Shown here: piece by piece, positions 26,465 to 27,949 of the stretch | Position numbering within the stretch: position 1 is the first letter of the stretch | Layout: each line of letters begins with the position of its first letter | NCBI RefSeq assembly: GCF_020172685.1 | Contig: NZ_CP083986.1 | Coordinates: 2,165,308 to 2,193,256, forward strand | Length of the DNA stretch: 27,949 nucleotides | Direction of reading: 5' to 3' | Source of the DNA: [Mycobacterium] nativiensis | GTDB lineage: Bacteria > Actinomycetota > Actinomycetes > Mycobacteriales > Mycobacteriaceae | Program-made: the position numbers and the translations under genes | The notes under the pieces: model-generated | Seen by the model: only the letters and a program-made list of their open reading frames with translations | Told to the model about the DNA's origin: nothing | The model's database searches: none

Positions 26465-27427
26465 TCAGCAGGCGTCGTCCGAGCTGACCGGTTCAGAGAC
26501 CAGCGTCGGCGCCGAAACGACCGCGCTTCGGGCGCTGCGGTCCACGGTGAGGGTGAAGAGGTCTGGTCGCGCATAGTGGCCGGTGACGTCGAGGTCATAC
26601 TTGCCGCGGATCTGGTCGTCAAGATCGAGTTCGGCCACCAGCAGGGTCTCCTCACCGTAGACCGGCCCTGCGAGCACGTCACCGAGCGGGGAGACGATTA
26701 CGCTGCCGCCGCGAATGAGGCCGTCCGGCGTCTGCTGCAGGTCCTGCCGTTGGTAGTTCTCGGGCAGGTCGGCGGTGCTCAGATACTGGCAGGCGCTGAG
26801 TACGAAACACCGACCCTCGTACGCGATGTGCCGCATGGTCGACTGCCAGATGTCACGATCATCGACTGTCGGCGCGCACCACAGCTGCACGCCCTGCTGG
26901 TAGGTGGAGAGGCGGAACTGGGGCATGTAGTTCTCCCAGCAGATCGTCGCGGCGAACCGGCCGACGGGAGAGTCGAACACCTCGATCGTCGACCCGTCAC
27001 CCTGACCCCAGATCAGCCGTTCACTCCCGGTCGGCATGAGCTTGCGGTGCTTGCCCAGCAATTGTCCGTCAGCGCCGAAATAGACTGCTGTGCAATACAA
27101 AGTCCCGCCGTCGCGCTCGATCACACCCACCACGATCGTCATCCCCGACTGGCGCGCGAACTCGCCGATCTGCTTCGTCTCCGGTCCGGGCACCGTCACC
27201 GCTGACGAGTAGTACCGCACGTACTCGTCTCGACCGGCCGGCGCGCGGGACCCGACGACCGCGCCGAATGACAGCCCCTTTGGATACCCGCCCACGAATG
27301 CCTCCGGGAACACCAGGAACTCCACCCCCGCCGCCTTCGCCCGGTCGACGAACTCCCGCAGCTTGGCGAGCGTCCCCGCGGTGTCGAACAACAGCGACCC
27401 GACCTGCGCAACCCCGACTTTCGGCAT
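26465..27427 (-). CDS. Nitrilase/cyanide hydratase-type carbon-nitrogen hydrolase
   Basis: The 320-aa product has the Glu-Lys-Cys triad of the nitrilase superfamily: Glu42 in FPEAFVGGYP, Lys129 in KHRKLMPTGSERLIWGQGDGS (positions 126-146), and Cys163 in ICWENYMPQFR. WENYMP with the following APTVDDRD places it in the true nitrilase branch (R-CN to carboxylate and ammonia) rather than the amidases; aliphatic versus aromatic substrate cannot be decided. ATG 27427 has GGAGGA upstream; TACGAT on the minus strand (27462-27457) is a possible -10. It is convergent with marR, with no regulator of its own nearby. Confidence 0.92.
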   Translation of the reverse strand: MPKVGVAQVGSLLFDTAGTLAKLREFVDRAKAAGVEFLVFPEAFVGGYPKGLSFGAVVGSRAPAGRDEYVRYYSSAVTVPGPETKQIGEFARQSGMTIVVGVIERDGGTLYCTAVYFGADGQLLGKHRKLMPTGSERLIWGQGDGSTIEVFDSPVGRFAATICWENYMPQFRLSTYQQGVQLWCAPTVDDRDIWQSTMRHIAYEGRCFVLSACQYLSTADLPENYQRQDLQQTPDGLIRGGSVIVSPLGDVLAGPVYGEETLLVAELDLDDQIRGKYDLDVTGHYARPDLFTLTVDRSARSAVVSAPTLVSEPVSSDDAC

Positions 27428-27570
27428 GCTGTTCCTCCAGATCATGTGGTACACCGATCGTAGGAAGTGCCGCATTGGGCAGGGGCGGGGAGGCCGTCGG
27501 AGTGGGGTCCAGCCGTTGCGAGACACCCGAAGCGTGCACCGAGCCCTGTCTGCACTGGCCCAACAAACAG

Positions 27571-27593
27571 AAAAACCCCGGCAAAAGCCGGGG
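27571..27593 (-). terminator. Intrinsic terminator for leftward transcription
   Basis: On the minus strand: CCCCGGC, loop TTTT, GCCGGGG, followed directly by TTTTT (stem plus positions 27576-27582 and 27587-27593; T-tract 27575-27571). This is a textbook rho-independent terminator for a transcript coming from the right. No leftward gene is visible between it and the transposase. It lies about 144 nt before the nitrilase start and would shield that gene. Confidence 0.85.
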
Positions 27594-27599
27594 CAATCC

Positions 27600-27643
27600 G
27601 TAACCGATGACGCGACTCATGTGTAACCCATGACCCGACTCAT
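27600..27643 (+). repeat. Two 21-bp direct repeats, period 23
   Basis: GTAACCGATGACGCGACTCAT (27600-27620) and GTAACCCATGACCCGACTCAT (27623-27643), each shown here as 20+1 bases, differ at two positions. They lie just after the leftward terminator and before the transposase and may be transposase-binding repeats in an IS end. Confidence 0.8.
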
Positions 27644-27676
27644 CACAACTGTGTCCGAGGGGGTGTGATCCGTCAG

Positions 27677-27711
27677 GACATCCCGGACTGATGTCTCAAG
27701 ACATCCCGGAC
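27677..27711 (+). repeat. Repeat and palindrome before the transposase (putative IS end)
   Basis: GACATCCCGGAC occurs at 27677-27688 and 27700-27711, again 23 bp apart. ATGTCT-CA-AGACAT (27691-27704) is a perfect 6-bp palindrome overlapping the second copy. This lies 10-45 nt before the transposase start and is probably part of the terminal region or promoter of the IS. The exact terminal inverted repeat cannot be fixed without the other end. Confidence 0.6.
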
Positions 27712-27721
27712 AGTTCAGTGG

Positions 27722-27949
27722 GTGTCGAAAGCGAGCCTGGTCATCACTGCCGTGGTCCTGGAAGGCCGTCCCGCAGCGGAGGTCTGTGCCCGGTACGGCA
27801 TCTCGAAGTCGTGGCTCTATGGGCTGCTGGCTCGCTACCGCGACGAAGGCGATGCCGCGTTCGAACCACGTTCCCGACGCCCACACACCTGCCCCACGGC
27901 GATACCGCCGGACACCATCGACATGATCATGCGCCTGCGTAAGGAACTG
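27722..27949 (+). CDS. IS481-type transposase, N-terminal part (cut by window end)
   Basis: From GTG 27722 the frame is open to the last base (76 codons). It codes an N-terminal helix-turn-helix: SLVITAVVLEGRPAAEVCARYGISKSWLYGLLARY, split as residues 5-39, then EGDAAFEPRSRRPHTCPTA and the start of the next helix region. This pattern is typical of IS481-family transposases, whose DDE catalytic core would lie beyond the window. No clear ribosome site is seen. Whether the element is intact cannot be judged. Confidence 0.85.
   Translation, partial: MSKASLVITAVVLEGRPAAEVCARYGISKSWLYGLLARYRDEGDAAFEPRSRRPHTCPTAIPPDTIDMIMRLRKEL

Noticed and set aside
27677..27711. Assigning the exact IS terminal inverted repeat
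   Set aside because: Only one end of the element is in the window, so the boundary and target duplication cannot be defined.

Overview
The window is high-GC actinobacterial DNA. The order mraZ-rsmH-ftsL-ftsI-murE-murF-mraY-murD-ftsW-murG-murC-ftsQ-ftsZ-pgeF-sepF-yggT, followed by wag31 (divIVA) and an Rv2144c-like membrane protein, is the mycobacterial division and cell wall (dcw) locus. FtsZ, YggT and Wag31 read almost like the Mycobacterium tuberculosis proteins as I remember them, so the source is very probably a non-tuberculous Mycobacterium sensu lato. The first 19 bases are the Tn5/Nextera mosaic end, which is library adapter. The window therefore starts at an artificial contig edge.

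Positions 108-18913 hold the dcw cluster, all on the + strand. An array of TGGG boxes with 10-bp period (the MraZ operator) precedes mraZ. Most genes from rsmH to ftsQ overlap by 1-4 nt or abut, which indicates one long, translationally coupled transcript. Its products make the cytoplasmic peptidoglycan precursors (MurC/D/E/F), lipid I (MraY) and lipid II (MurG), polymerise and cross-link septal glycan (FtsW, FtsI), and assemble the divisome (FtsL, FtsQ, FtsZ, SepF). The larger gaps, before murE, ftsZ and sepF, carry hairpins or promoter-like elements. yggS, normally between pgeF and sepF in mycobacteria, is absent.

Positions 18914-22300 hold a GC-rich hairpin, then a minus-strand gene with a DUF2249 domain and a His/Cys-rich linker placed between yggT and wag31. 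A 543-bp non-coding stretch and wag31 follow. Next come a small membrane protein with three perfect 18-bp tandem repeats and a tail-to-tail phosphoribosyltransferase.

Positions 22294-27427 are an accessory redox/catabolic region with two divergent regulator-target pairs, each with a clear palindromic operator. The first is an HxlR regulator with an SCP2-like C-terminal domain, facing a tautomerase. The second is a MarR regulator facing a leftward set: an F420/NADP reductase-like protein, an F420-dependent LLM-class oxidoreductase, and an SDR wrecked by a frameshift, an apparent internal deletion and a motif change. A nitrilase/cyanide hydratase-type gene follows. The right edge carries a leftward terminator with no visible gene of its own, period-23 direct repeats, and the start of an IS481-type transposase cut by the window end.

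The dcw block is conventional. The points most worth a second look are the two operator-regulated accessory modules, the DUF2249 gene in the wag31 locus, the loss of yggS, and the missing Wag31 phospho-threonine.
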